This document shows, piece after piece, positions 53,671 through 64,000 of a stretch of 64,000 nucleotides of DNA. The stretch's first letter is position 1. Each line of letters opens with the position of its first letter. The position numbers and the translations under genes were made by a program. The DNA is taken from positions 254,883 to 318,882 of the forward strand of contig LNGK01000003.1 in the NCBI GenBank assembly GCA_001510575.1, written 5' to 3'. This stretch comes from Knoxdaviesia capensis (Eukaryota > Ascomycota > Sordariomycetes > Microascales > Gondwanamycetaceae). The notes below the pieces were generated by a model. The model saw only the letters and a list, made by a program, of their open reading frames with translations, was not told where the DNA came from and ran no database searches.

Positions 53671-54084
53671 TCACGGCGTCCCAGACACCCGGGACACCGT
53701 CCGCCCGTGCCGCGAACGGCGGATCACGCCACCGACACCCGCCGAGGCAACCGCAGCACCGCCAGCAGCGGTGATAGCAGGAGACGCGGCGAGAGAGGCA
53801 GCAGTAGAGGCAGCAGAAGAAGAGGAAGAGGAAGAAGAAGAAGAAGAAGAGGAGGAGGAGGAGGAGGAGGAGGAGTGAGCATGGGTGGCGGCTGCGTCGA
53901 CGGCGGCATCGCGGCACTTCCAGCACTGGTGGTGGGTCAGCGACGGCAGGCTCGCGATGCCGGTGCCGCAGCTCCCGAAGATGCCGGAGCGCTGGGCGGG
54001 CGAGCACGGGCGCTCGGAGATCAGGACGGTGTCGCGGTCGGCGCACAGGTGGCACACGCGCAGGTGGGAGACGAACTTGCACAT
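53671..54084 (-). CDS. Small Cys-rich protein with poly-Ser region, function unknown
   Basis: A single minus-strand exon of 137 residues. The first 57 residues carry seven cysteines (2, 11, 14, 27, 39, 54, 57) with the spacings CxxC at 11-14 and CWKC at 54-57, plus several His, which suggests a small metal-binding fold. A Ser run of about 20 residues follows (about 71-90), then an Ala/Ser-rich tail. The ATG at 54084 is supported by codon sense in this frame only. A TATA-like GTATAAATAC lies about 260 bases upstream on the same strand (54352-54343). No signal peptide is seen. I do not recognise a named family; short nuclear or cytosolic proteins with similar Cys pairs occur in filamentous ascomycetes. 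The simple-sequence tail may differ between strains, and an undetected 3' intron is possible. Confidence 0.55.
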   Translation of the reverse strand: MCKFVSHLRVCHLCADRDTVLISERPCSPAQRSGIFGSCGTGIASLPSLTHHQCWKCRDAAVDAAATHAHSSSSSSSSSSSSSSSSSSSSAASTAASLAASPAITAAGGAAVASAGVGGVIRRSRHGRTVSRVSGTP

Positions 54085-54278
54085 GGCGTCTGTGTGTGTT
54101 TGGGGTTCCTTGATCGGTTTTTTTTTTTTTGTTTTGCGTGGGTAGGTGGTGCGAGAGTGAGGGGAGGGACTGAGTCGGCGGTTGGTGTGGAGAGAAAGAT
54201 GCTTAAGACGGACACTGGGCTAGCACGACGGCCGAAGGATAGAAAGATGACACTTGGAAAAGGGGAACTGAGCCGTCT

Positions 54279-54311
<33 letters not shown>

Positions 54312-55637
54312 CAGGCCTGGACGTTCCTGGCCCCCACCTCGGGTATTTATACCTGCCAGCCCACACACCCGTCTGGACGTGGGAGGAGATGCAAGACGTG
54401 GGAGTGTTTGTCTGACCAGAACACGGCAGACACTGCACCCAGGACGGCGCCATCCGTCGTCGGATTCTTTTTAGTTTCCAGACTTGTCGTGTGGTGTGTC
54501 TCCATCCACCAACTCCACCGCGCGGGATCCGGGAGTCGAGGCCGGGTGCATAACCACACACACACACACACTCACACACACACACACACACGCACAAACA
54601 AGAGCAAGCAGGAGGACAAGAACATATCGGGGATCGTAAACTCATTAACTTCATATTTTCCTTCTTTTGCTTTCCAGACACAGTCCAACCCCTCCCGAAA
54701 AGCCCCCCCCCCCTGGCCACATAACAGAAAAAGCTGCGGCAACTGCAAACCCCCGGTCTCGGCAGCCTGCAGCGCTCAGCCTTAGCACGCCGGTTTCGAA
54801 AGGCTGCAGACGTCCACCAGAAATAAGGGTGTTTCTTGTGTTTTCTTCTCGCCCCGTGGAAGAAGGGAATGGCTCGGGTACGTGCTGGAAATGGAAGCAG
54901 GCTTCTTTTCCTGTTTGAGGTGTGTCAGGGGGAGAGTGAGGGGAGGGGTTGTGGTCGAAGTTGGCGGTGAAGACAGATGCTAGCACGAATAGGAGACTTT
55001 CCGCGCCGAAGATCCAGATTGAAAAGCGTGGGGACATAGAGAGTCTGTGCCGAACACTACCGCAAAAAAAAAGTCCCGACGGCCACACCTCATCCCATAT
55101 ATGCCCGAGACGTGTGCACAACAGGAACAACACCACCACCCCCCCAAAGAGCTTTCCGGTTCCGCTAAACGAAGCCAGAAGAGAAAGACACCAACTCCAC
55201 TCGGAAAAATATATCGAGACACAAGCTACCGTTCCGCGGCGTGGGGACACTAGAAGCCAGTGTGCATCCTGAGCACAGCAGCGGGGCGAGTATCAGATAA
55301 AATAGGGCTCGCTGCCAAAACACCAGCATGCAACGGAAAACACCACCGAGGGGCCAACGCACGCAGGACGGGCTGGGTTGTACCCGGCCACGACGTCCCC
55401 GAGAGAAGACGAAGAAAAGGGAGAGAAGAGGCGGAATCAACAGAGGGGAAAGCGAACAGGCTGTGGCCGTCGGCAAAAAAAAGGAAAACCGCCTGTCTGT
55501 GTCGGATGGCGGCTGCCCACATGTTGTGTACCGGACGGAAATGCGCCAGGCCGATTACAGGACAAGACACACACCGCAGATTCGGGGTCGGAGAATTCGG
55601 CGTCGTTTGCCTCCGTCTTCCGTCTTGGACACGCCCT
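54085..55637. other. Intergenic region with microsatellites
   Basis: No supported gene. Holds a (GA)n run at 54279-54309, the TATA-like element of the minus-strand gene (54343-54352), and a (CA)n run at about 54556-54592. The end near 55.6 kb is the 3' side of TMA16. Confidence 0.6.
54343..54352 (-). promoter_or_regulatory. Candidate TATA element of the Cys-rich gene
   Basis: On the minus strand the sequence reads GTATAAATAC, an almost ideal TATA box, about 260 bases upstream of the ATG at 54084. A GA/CT microsatellite lies between the two. Confidence 0.55.
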
Positions 55638-56494
55638 CTAGTGGTCCCCCTTCGGCGGGAACGACGACTCCTTCACATCGCCCGCCGGCGACAACTTGAT
55701 CCACGCCATGTTGCAGAGATGCGACCAGGCGCCTTCCCACCGGAGCAGCAGGTCGACGTTGAGCGACGAGGTGAGGTCCGGCAGCACTGCACAGCGAGAA
55801 CCGAGTTTGTTAGAAGAAGAAGAAGAAGAAGACGTGGAAGGCAGTAGCCAGAAGAGAGAGGGAGAGGGAAGGACACGTACAGAAGCCGTTCTGGAACTCG
55901 GTCTGCAGCGCGGTGACCTTGGACTGGAGCTGGTACTCGCGGGCGGACGGCGGCCGGCCGGCACGGCGGGACTTCTTCTCCTCGGCGTACTCGTCGTCGT
56001 ACTGGTGGACGAATCTACAGAGCAACGGGGCGGTTAGTACCAACAGAACCTGACGCTTATGGGCACCCTAAGAGCCAGGGAGTGTGCCGATGGGAGATAA
56101 GGGGGGGGGGGAGGGGAGAAACATACTCGTTCACCAACGCCTGCATCGCAACTTGATCGTAGGTCTCCGCCCCCAGCTCACGCACCGCGTTCTGGAAGAA
56201 CGAAGCGCGGTCGCCTGTTTTTGGGATGTCCGATCGATGTCGGCATGTTAGCAGAGGCTCGCTTTCCTTCTTCCGACAACACGAAACACAAGAGACTCGG
56301 ACTGAGGGGCAACACTACTAACTCAGAGGCTGCTCGCGTTTGCTCCGCGACCGGGTCAGCTTCTCCAGCCGCTCGTCACGCACGCTTGCGCGGTGCAGCC
56401 GCTTCGAGTCGCGCGAGAACTGGTGCAGCGAGTCGACCGCGCCGTTGCGCTTCTTTGCGATCTGCTTCCGCGTCTTCTCCAGCGTTCGGGCCAT
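55638..56494 (-). CDS. TMA16: Translation machinery-associated protein 16
   Basis: Four minus-strand exons, 56494-56323, 56214-56127, 56014-55881 and 55786-55638, give 180 residues. Tma16 associates with pre-60S ribosomal particles. The start MARTLEKTRKQIAKKR followed by LHQFSRDSKRLHRASVRDER is the basic N-terminal signature of the family. SDRASFFQNAVRE, FVHQYDDEYAEEKKSRRAGR and PPSAREYQL follow, then LLPDLTSSLNVDLLLRWEG and the terminal WSHLCNMAWIKLS segment. Each junction is GT-AG and the joined frame of 543 nt is exact. No single exon would have been convincing alone; the assignment rests on the spliced product. The gene is tail-to-tail with nothing recognised downstream and is divergent from EXO1, 1.5 kb away. 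Confidence 0.9.
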
Positions 56495-57963
56495 GGTTGG
56501 GCGATGTGGGATTTTGCGGGAGATGGAAAAGGAGGTGGCTCAAGAGATGGAGCTTCTATGGACGCAATATCGTGTTTGGTTGGAGATTAGGATATTCGAG
56601 GAACGGTGATTAATGTCTTTAAGGGTGGTTGACGTCCGCTCTGAGCCCAAGGCGAGTGTGAAATTGTGTGTGGTTCCGTTAGACTGTCTTTTTTTTTTTT
56701 TTTGGCTTATCGTTATCAGCAAAAAAATTGAACTAGTGATGTCACTCCGGCGCCAACTTTGGCTGAGGGGTACCTGGCCAGTTCGCCCACCACGGCCACC
56801 GCCCACCGGCAAAACTGTGGGCTTTTGCGCCGCTCCCGACCTAGCAATCAGCCGAAGTCCATCCAGCGCTCGGCACAATCAATCACAGCCGCCAGAACCA
56901 CAAACAATGGTGAAGGGACCTCGAGGGGCAGCATGCATGTGAAAGATGACGCCGAGTCCACAGCAGCCAGAAGGAGTTAAAGGAGCCAGAGCCTCCTTTT
57001 CAACGGTTAACCGTAATTGATCTGCATTTCTGCTTCGGCTCCCTTGTCCTGCCAACCCCAGCCCGGTGTTTGTGTATTTCTGGCCGACCCGCCCTGCGAA
57101 GTACCCCTGACAGCTAAGGTACTTTGTGCATGGCTGGTGAATGTATGTAATAGCTACGTACCCCTTAATTAGAGGGTACCTGCCCCCCAAGCTCCGGCCA
57201 ATCACCGGCGGTCCCCTTACCCAAAACCCCAGGCGTGCCTGCCTAGCAAGTCGCGCTTTCCAGTTTCCTAAACGCGCCGGTGTGGAATTTTGGGTTTATA
57301 TATGGTGGCGGTCTGGGAAGCAGCATATTGCCATCTGTTTACTATAAGACTTCATGCCTCTTCGTTCACCCAAAACATGTATTTTTCCCTCTATTTTGGC
57401 AGTATCTTGTACATGTTTTTCTTTTTTTATGCCTATCTCTTATCAGAGCTCCTGTGATTTTAGTGATCTTGTTTTTTTGGTGTGGGTGGAAGCTGTGATC
57501 CTTTGCTTTTTTCGTACACCTTTTTCTCCTAGCATCACGAATTTCCTCCACCGCGCTTTTTTCCTCCTTCATCCACCACCTCAGCTGCTTTTCGCATCGT
57601 CACCTGTGTTTTTAGCCTCACATTGACTTTCTTCCTGTCTTGCTTTTGCTTCCTTCAAGCCTTTGGGTTTCCTATTTATTTTCCTCCTCCCTCCTCCTTG
57701 CTTTCTTTTCCTTTCTTCCTTTCTTCCTCCTGCAACCTTCTTTCTTCTATTCCTTTTTCACTCTTTCTTCTGGTAACTTTTCAATCCACCCTTCTTCCTA
57801 CTTTAGTTTTTTTATCTCCTCTCCTCTCTTATTCTGTTCACTAATTGTTTTAGTGAACCCTTCTTCTTCTTTTCATTTCTGTTCTCACTAGATCTTTAGT
57901 GATTCCCCGCTCTTGTTTCTTCCTGAAGTTGTCAGTTATCTGTTCTGCCCCTCAGCATCTATC
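56495..57963. other. Divergent upstream region of TMA16 and EXO1
   Basis: No supported gene. The last 600 bases before EXO1 are extremely CT-rich, consistent with a pyrimidine-rich fungal leader. A TTTATATATGG block lies at about 57295. Confidence 0.6.
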
Positions 57964-60375
57964 ATGGGTGTTCAGGGCCTCCTTGGATCGCTTCAGTCGA
58001 TCCAGAAGCGCACCCAGCTTCAGAACTTTAACAAGACCACCGTGGGTGTTGACGCGTACGGATGGCTTCATCGCGGCGCCGTGGCCTGTGCCACCCATCT
58101 TGCCCAGGGCAAGCCCACCAAAGTGTAAGTTTTCTCGATGTTTTTTTTTCCGATGTTTTTTCTTTTTTTTTTTCTTGTTTATTTCTTCTTCTTTTTTCTG
58201 TTTTTTTTTTCTGTTTTTTCTTCTGTTTTTCTTCTTGTCTCTCTGTTTTGGCTTCGTGCTGTGTGTCTGTCTGTTTTTGTTGTTTCGCGTGTTTTTTGTT
58301 TCGAGTTCACCACATTTCGATTTGTGTGGTTCGCAACTGCCTCGACGTGTTTTCTAACCCGAACTGGTTTGCTTTGTTTGTTTAGGTATGTCGATTTCTG
58401 CATGCGCCGTGTTCGTCTGATGCAGAATAACGGCATCACCCCTCTCCTCGTCTTTGACGGCGACTATCTCCCCAGCAAGGCCGGTATCGAAGCTTCCCGT
58501 GCCGCGAAGCGAGAGGAAGCGCGCGAGCTCGGTTTGGGCCTTCTCAAGTCGGGCAAGACTCAGGCGGCCGAAGCCCAGTTCCAAAAGGCGATCGATATCA
58601 CCCCCGAGATGGCCCGCCAGCTCATTGAGCAGCTCAAGGCCGAGAAAGTCGAATATATTGTTGCCCCGTACGAAGCCGACGCCCAGCTCGTGTACCTCGA
58701 GAAGATTGGCAAAATCGACGCCATTGCCTCCGACGACTCGGACCTTCTCGTGTTCGGCGCAAAGCGCCTCATCACCAAGCTCGATCGCAATGGCGGCTGC
58801 ATCGAGATCCGCCGTGCCGACTTTGCCGCCTGCACCGGCCTCCCGCTCGCTGGTGTGACCGACACCGATTTCCGCCGCATGGCCATTCTGAGCGGCTGTG
58901 ACTACCATCCCGGCATTAAGGGTGTCGGGCTGAAGTCGGCCAGCCGTCTCTTCCGGGCCCACAAGACGCCGGAGCGCGTGGTGCTGTCCCTGCAGCGGGA
59001 CGGGAAGCACCACGTCCCGGCCGACTACCTCACGGCCTTTTATAAGGCCGAGCTGACCTTCCTGCACCAGCGGGTCTTTTGCCCCGTTGGTAAGGGGCTG
59101 GTCATGCTCAACGACGACCCCACCAACAAGGTGGAGGGCCTGGCCTTCATTGGCCACCACCACGAGGCCTCTGTGGCCCGTGGTGTGGCCAGCGGCGATC
59201 TTCATCCGATGACGAAGAAGCCGATTGTCCTTCCGGCCCAGACGGCCGCTCGTCGCCCCGGCCAGCCTGGCCCCGACCGTGCCAAGAAGGACGGTCCCAC
59301 CAGAATCCCCCTCGGCGCGATGGAGCCCAACCTCTTCGCCATTAATGGCGCCCGGATTGCCCAACTGACCAACAGTGGTCGCAATCCCGTTGTGCTCCCT
59401 CTGCCCCGCACCTACCTGCCGAATCCCGTCGGCACTGTTGGCCCCCGTTTCCCCGGCATGAGCAACCGGGAGAACCGGGGTGTCCCCGCTCCCATCGTCT
59501 TCCCCCTGCCGCGCCCGTACCTTCCCGAGCCGACTGGCCCCCGGGTTGCGCTCCCCTCCTCCGTTGACAATGCCCGCAGTAGCCCGATTGCGGCTCGCCG
59601 CAAACTCACTCCCCACTCCGCCTCCGGCCAGCCGCCTTCCAAGAAGGCTCGTCTTTGTGCCACCGACGCCACGCTCGACGACCACCTCGAGCGCCCTTCC
59701 AAGCTTCCCAAGCGCAGCAAGTTCTTTGGTGGATCGACTGCTGCCAAGACTGGCGAGGATCTGCTCAAGTCTGACGATTCGGTTGAGGCTATGCTCCTGA
59801 CTAACCCGGAGATGACGGATGTTGTGACCAACCCGGGCACCGATCTCGAGAACCTTCCCGCGGCCGAGTCTATCGCCACTATCACTGATGCCAGCGACAA
59901 GCTGCCTGCCTCGACCCCTGCGGCGTCGAAGTTTTCGCACTTCCTCTACCCTGGCGCTCCTTCGTCGGCTATGTCGCAGGACACTCCGGCTTCGACCGTG
60001 TCGTCCGTGTTCTCTCACCAGGCCACCTCGGTGTCGGCGACCCCGGCTTCGGCCGCTTCCAGCTTTGCCATGATGACTCCTATGCAGCGCATACGTGCTC
60101 GCGCTCTCGGAGCTTCCCCTGCCCATGGCGCCGGCAAGCGCGGCGGATTTGTTGTTCCTCGCAAAGTTTCGGGACCAGTCAATGTGGAGGTCAACCCCGC
60201 GTTTGTGCCCCTGCCCAAGGTTGATCTTAACGAGGTGTCGGTCCTCAACAGCTCATGCGGCAGCGAGGATCTGATGGGCCCTGGTGACGATGAGTCTGAG
60301 GATGAAGGTGATGTTCATGGCGGCGTCGCGCCTGTTACGATTGACTTCTCTCGCTTTGCCCACGACTCCAAGTAA
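57964..60375 (+). CDS. EXO1: Exonuclease 1, 5'-3' flap/exonuclease of the FEN1/XPG family
   Basis: Two exons, 57964-58124 and 58386-60375, give 716 residues. Exo1 acts in mismatch repair, end resection and telomere processing. The N-terminal XPG block starts MGVQGLLGSLQSI, with catalytic Asp30 in GVDAYGWLHRG and Asp78 in VFDGDYLPSK. The internal block has Glu150/Asp152 in APYEADAQL and Asp171/Asp173 in SDDSDLLVFG. The helix-two-turn-helix follows from Asp226 in LSGCDYHPGIKGVGLKSA. Metal-ligand spacing agrees with known Exo1 proteins to within one residue. After about residue 350 the protein is disordered and rich in Pro and Ser, with SP and TP sites that are plausible checkpoint targets. The single 261-nt intron is very T-rich. 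The terminal part ends DFSRFAHDSK. Confidence 0.95.
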
Positions 60376-61756
60376 ACGGCGGACTTCTTACCCCGCTTTA
60401 TCCCCGTTACTTCTTGCATCGTCTCACTGCGTCTCACCACGCCTCATTCTGCCTTTTTACGATCAATGACTTTTTTTCGGTGTTTTTCTTTTCTTCTGGT
60501 CTGGCTCGCTTGGGAGTTTTGTTGTTTGTTTCGCGGTCTTTTATCATTCGGAGTTTTGCCCAATTGGCGTTTTCAAGGAAGGATTCATGGACAAGGGAAC
60601 GGGCTTGTCTTTCGGTTAGGTGCTGCATAGCAATGGTTGTTTCGTTTTCAGTTCTCCTCATCATCATAGAGCCGGCGTCATATTCGTTTTCTCTTCAACT
60701 GGGCCGTTTTTTTCTTTCTGTTTGTCTTTGGTCTCTTCTGTTTCCCAGGTTTTATACCCCCTTTTGCTGCGAAGGGTTCTTTTCTCTTCCTTTCGTATTC
60801 CATTTGGCTTTTTCTCACTCGGTGGCATGGCTGTATGTGGGAAGATCATCGCCCAAGAAGGAGAACCTTGCTAATTAATAAAGGCTTTCTTATTCAATCT
60901 AACTCAAAATGCAATGTGTGCCACTTTGTGTGTGTTCGCTTTATCTCTTCCTCTTACGGTGACTGTCCTCGCCGCGAGGTTGGGCTTGAAGATATGTCCG
61001 GTTGGGCTGCGGCGCCGACTGGGCAGCGTGTGATTCGCCGTGTTGGTGGTGAAGTGTTGGGCACTATATGTGCGTGTGCGTGTCTGACGATTCATCTTGG
61101 GCTACCACTTACAGACCGACATGTCACACTCGCGAGACCAGCCAGCAGGCCACTCGGCCGGGAATAGAGGCCATGTCAGATTGGCCAGCACATGGCCGAT
61201 TGTTTTCGCTGGGACGGCGACGTGGTTTTCGGAATCTGACAAGAGAGGGATCGTTTTCGGGCAATTTATTTGACGACCAGTTCCCAGATCTGCGAAATAT
61301 GCCGTGATCACCGTGAATACGGTTAAAAACACCACCCAGAAACTCCAAACACCCAGATCAAATTTCTGCAAAATCGGGATCGTCTGGTCTTCAACCTCAT
61401 CGTCTGTGAAGGCGAATCGCGAGCAATGTAGTGCCAGCTGGCAGGGCCGCGGTGACGGGCCGGCAAGTGCTGGCTGGTCTTCGCGCGGCATTACTGGGGT
61501 CCGGTTGGAGAAAAGGGAAATTAATGGGTGATCGAAAAATGACGCCAAGCTCGGAGCTCCCTGAAACAGAGAGCTTGGTGGCTTTTATCTAGAGAGGTGC
61601 GGTTTTTGTCCAGACTGAGATTTCGTGAAGTTATCAAACCACGGTTTTCCCTACGACGTTAACCACCGAACGAACCCGATCTACCCCGATACCGATCCGC
61701 TTCGAACCTTATCTGCACACCAACACACACACGCACACACGCACACACGCATCACA
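60376..61756. other. Intergenic region between EXO1 and the peroxiredoxin gene
   Basis: No supported gene. The first 450 bases are T-rich and likely EXO1 3' sequence. A short CA-rich run precedes the peroxiredoxin start (61720-61750). Confidence 0.6.
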
Positions 61757-62650
61757 ATGGCCGCCAGACTAACCCGCCTCGCGCCGCTCGCCACCAGCCG
61801 GTCCACGGCCCCCGCGCACCTGCTCCGGCGGTCGTTCCACAGCACGCGCACGCTGCGGGTGTCGGCGGGCGACGAGCTGCCGGACGCCGAGGTGCTGGTC
61901 GAGGGGTCGCCCGGCAGCAAGGTCAACCTGGCGGAGGAGGTGCGGGCGCACGGCGGCGACGGGCTGGTGATTGGCGTGCCGGGGGCGTTTTCCGGCGCGT
62001 GTTCGAACTCGCATGTGCCCAGCTTCATGAACCACCCGCGGCTCAAGGATGTCGGGCCCGTGTTTGTGGTGTCCGTGAACGATGCGTTTGTGTGAGTGGG
62101 GTTTCCCCCCGGGTGGTGATGGTGGAAACACGGACATGTGCTGACCTTCGTTCTTCTGGACCGTTTTTCTTTTTAGCATGCGTGCGTGGCAGGCCCAGCT
62201 CGACCCGGCCAAGCAGACCGGAGTAAGTTCTCCCCCCCCCTTTGTGTCATCTTTTCCATTCCACCACGGTACGCCGGGTTGTTCGGGGCGACCCCGGCAC
62301 ACGAAGACCGCATGTTTTGACTAACGAGAGACGCGCAGATCCGCTTCCTGGGCGACCCGGAGGGCAAGTTCACTAAGGCGCTGGAGCTGGACTTTGACGC
62401 GACGCCGCTGTTCGGCAATGTGCGCAGCAAGCGGTACGCGCTGGTGATCAAGAACGGCGTGGTGGCGGAGGCGTTTGTCGAGCCGGACAACACCGGCACG
62501 AACGGTAAGATACCACCATCTTTTCTTTCTTTCCTTTTGCTTTTGCGGTCGTCTCACCAGACTTGACGGCCGGCTTTATATGGGCTGCTTTTTCTAACGC
62601 CTTCTCTTCTGCGTGTAGTGTCTATGGCTGCCAACGTGCTGGGCAACTAA
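61757..62650 (+). CDS. Peroxiredoxin of the AHP1/PRX5 type, probably mitochondrial
   Basis: Four exons, 61757-62091, 62177-62222, 62339-62504 and 62619-62650, give 192 residues. The enzyme reduces peroxides through a peroxidatic cysteine. The active-site loop reads VPGAFSGACSNSHVPSF, with Cys82 in a PxxxSxxC form (Ser in place of the more common Thr). RFLGDPEGKFTKALELDFD, SKRYALVIKNGVV and the end VSMAANVLGN match the Ahp1/Asp f 3 group. Residues 1-35 are rich in Arg, Ala, Ser and Thr (MAARLTRLAPLATSRSTAPA, then LLRRSFHSTR) and lack acids, so a mitochondrial presequence is likely; cytosolic and peroxisomal relatives lack it. The last exon encodes only ten residues, and no peroxisomal SKL-type ending is present. 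All introns are GT-AG and in frame. Confidence 0.92.
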
Positions 62651-64000
62651 GAACCCCTCCGAGCCACATAACGCATCGCAGCGGGGTTGGTTTCCCTCCT
62701 TTCTAGGGGCTATCGGCCGGGGCTTTCCAGCCGGAAGACGCAGGAACTCGACCTCGCGGCGTAGGATTCACATGGTCCGACGTGGATACTTAGTGGTGCC
62801 GGTGGGCAGGACAGCTGACCGCGCTCCAGCAGGACGGAGCTGGTGGGTTTATGCGACTTTCACATCAGCTGCTAGGGGCGGGGATGCACATGGATGGAGG
62901 ACTCAGGCCGAGCTGTAACATATCATACGAGTACAGAATCACGATAACAGACTCTTTTTCGTCGTGACTGGTGTGAAATGGTTATTTTTACTTGATCCTG
63001 AGCTCATATCGACGCAAACACCCCGGCGACCGCAAAAAACCCGCAGCTCAGCTCTCCTACGCCTTTTCTGTAACGATGCACCAGCGCTGACTAACTGCTG
63101 AACAGCAAGGCGGATCCTCCCACAAAAGACGCAGGGACCATATGTCTGCGTACACAGGTCTCTCCGAAATCGTCAAAGCACCCCCCAAAAACGTTACGTA
63201 CCGATGCTTTAGTAATAATGCGGTGAAAGGCGCGGCTGGTGGCATCATTTCGCCCCGCCACTTTTCCCGGCGATAACGATAACGATGGGGCCGGGCTTTA
63301 AAGAGGAAGGAACAGGGAGGATCGGCGTTGCTGTTCAGCAGCGAACGAGTCACCACTGGTGCATCCTTGCAGGCGCAGGAAAAAAGACAGTGCAGGGGCT
63401 TAAGTGCCACCGAAACAGCGGGTTTGAGGCCTGAAGGCAGCACATTTATGCCCTTCTCTCACGCCTGCCCGATTAATTCACACCTTCTGCACACTCACAC
63501 GCACATCGAGTTCACTCTCTAGATATGCATCTATCTGGCATATGCACCTAACAGAGTCCAGCAGCGAAGAGGTACAGAGTTACATTCCCCATCTGGCAGC
63601 CAAAAAGCGGTTTTTGTCATCTCGAAATAGCACTTCACGTGAACAGATAGATCCGTCTTATCTTGCCTCTTCGGTGGATTTCTGCTGTTTTCTCTGTCCC
63701 GCCATTATTACTCACTCTCTTCCTCACGTGAGAACTTCCATACTTGCATTTTCCTTTTCTCTTTTCCTCTTATTTCCTTTTCACACTTAACCCAGCCAGC
63801 ATCTTCTGTCTTAACCCTATCTTTTGTCCGTTTTCTGTTCTTTAAGATTCCCCTTTCAGATTCATTCCTGCATCTTCTTAACACAAATATAGCTGAATGC
63901 CAGCTTTGATGCCTTGGACTGTACATAGAACCCTAACAACCCATACAAAAAGAACGTCTTGCCTCCTCGGCCAGGTAGACACTGCATAAGACCCCTGTTT
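62651..64000. other. Intergenic region to the window end
   Basis: No supported gene. Open frames are short. TAACCCTA occurs at about 63812 and AACCCTAAC at about 63929. CT-rich sequence from 63700 on may be the leader of a gene beyond the window. Confidence 0.55.

Noticed and set aside
1..64000. CRISPR arrays, bacterial operons or phage modules
   Set aside because: No regularly spaced repeats and no bacterial-type gene clusters were seen. The intron-rich gene structures show this is fungal nuclear DNA.

Overview
The window looks like nuclear DNA of a filamentous ascomycete (Pezizomycotina-type). Genes are monocistronic and well spaced. Most are split by short introns (about 65-260 nt) with GTAAGT/GTGAGT-like donors and CTAAC/CTGAC-like branch sites. 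Coding exons are very GC-rich at third positions, while intergenic DNA is full of pyrimidine tracts and microsatellites. I could not name a genus. A 20-base run of N at 50385-50404 shows that this is a draft scaffold.

Layout. 0.9-2.6 kb: a MAT2B-like regulatory subunit of methionine adenosyltransferase containing a 20-nt micro-exon. 2.6-15.1 kb: a 12.5-kb stretch with no convincing gene, holding a tRNA-like relic, a 104-bp tandem duplication and microsatellites. 15.1-16.5 kb: AUR1 (inositol phosphorylceramide synthase). 19.2-24.8 kb: a divergent pair with start codons only 135 bp apart, an RNA polymerase I A34.5-like subunit on the minus strand and the polynucleotide kinase GRC3 on the plus strand, both serving rRNA production. 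26.1-32.4 kb: three co-directional metabolic genes, namely a phenol 2-monooxygenase-type flavoprotein, a secreted SGNH/GDSL hydrolase and a TetX-like FAD monooxygenase. 33.3-35.6 kb: a coiled-coil protein of unknown function. 36.5-38.7 kb: the mitochondrial ABC transporter ATM1. 39.2-41.3 kb (minus): a DHA1-type MFS exporter. 41.3-49.0 kb: mostly gene-free, but with the broken remains of a fungal HNH-nuclease-domain gene near 44.6-45.1 kb. 49.0-50.8 kb: an oxysterol-binding protein homologue. 51.9-52.9 kb: MAM33/p32. 53.7-54.1 kb (minus): a small Cys-rich, poly-Ser protein. 55.6-56.5 kb (minus): TMA16. 58.0-60.4 kb: EXO1. 61.8-62.7 kb: an AHP1/PRX5-type peroxiredoxin with a mitochondrial-looking leader.

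Most genes are housekeeping genes (sphingolipid synthesis, rRNA synthesis and processing, ribosome assembly, Fe-S export, DNA repair, lipid transfer, redox defence). The accessory part is the 26-32 kb flavoprotein/esterase block, possibly served by the MFS exporter at 39-41 kb. I found no clearly new multi-gene system. The signals most worth following are the divergent Pol I/GRC3 promoter, paired inverted TTAGGG-type motifs between genes, a two-codon uORF overlapping the ATM1 start, the HNH pseudogene, and the small Cys-rich protein.
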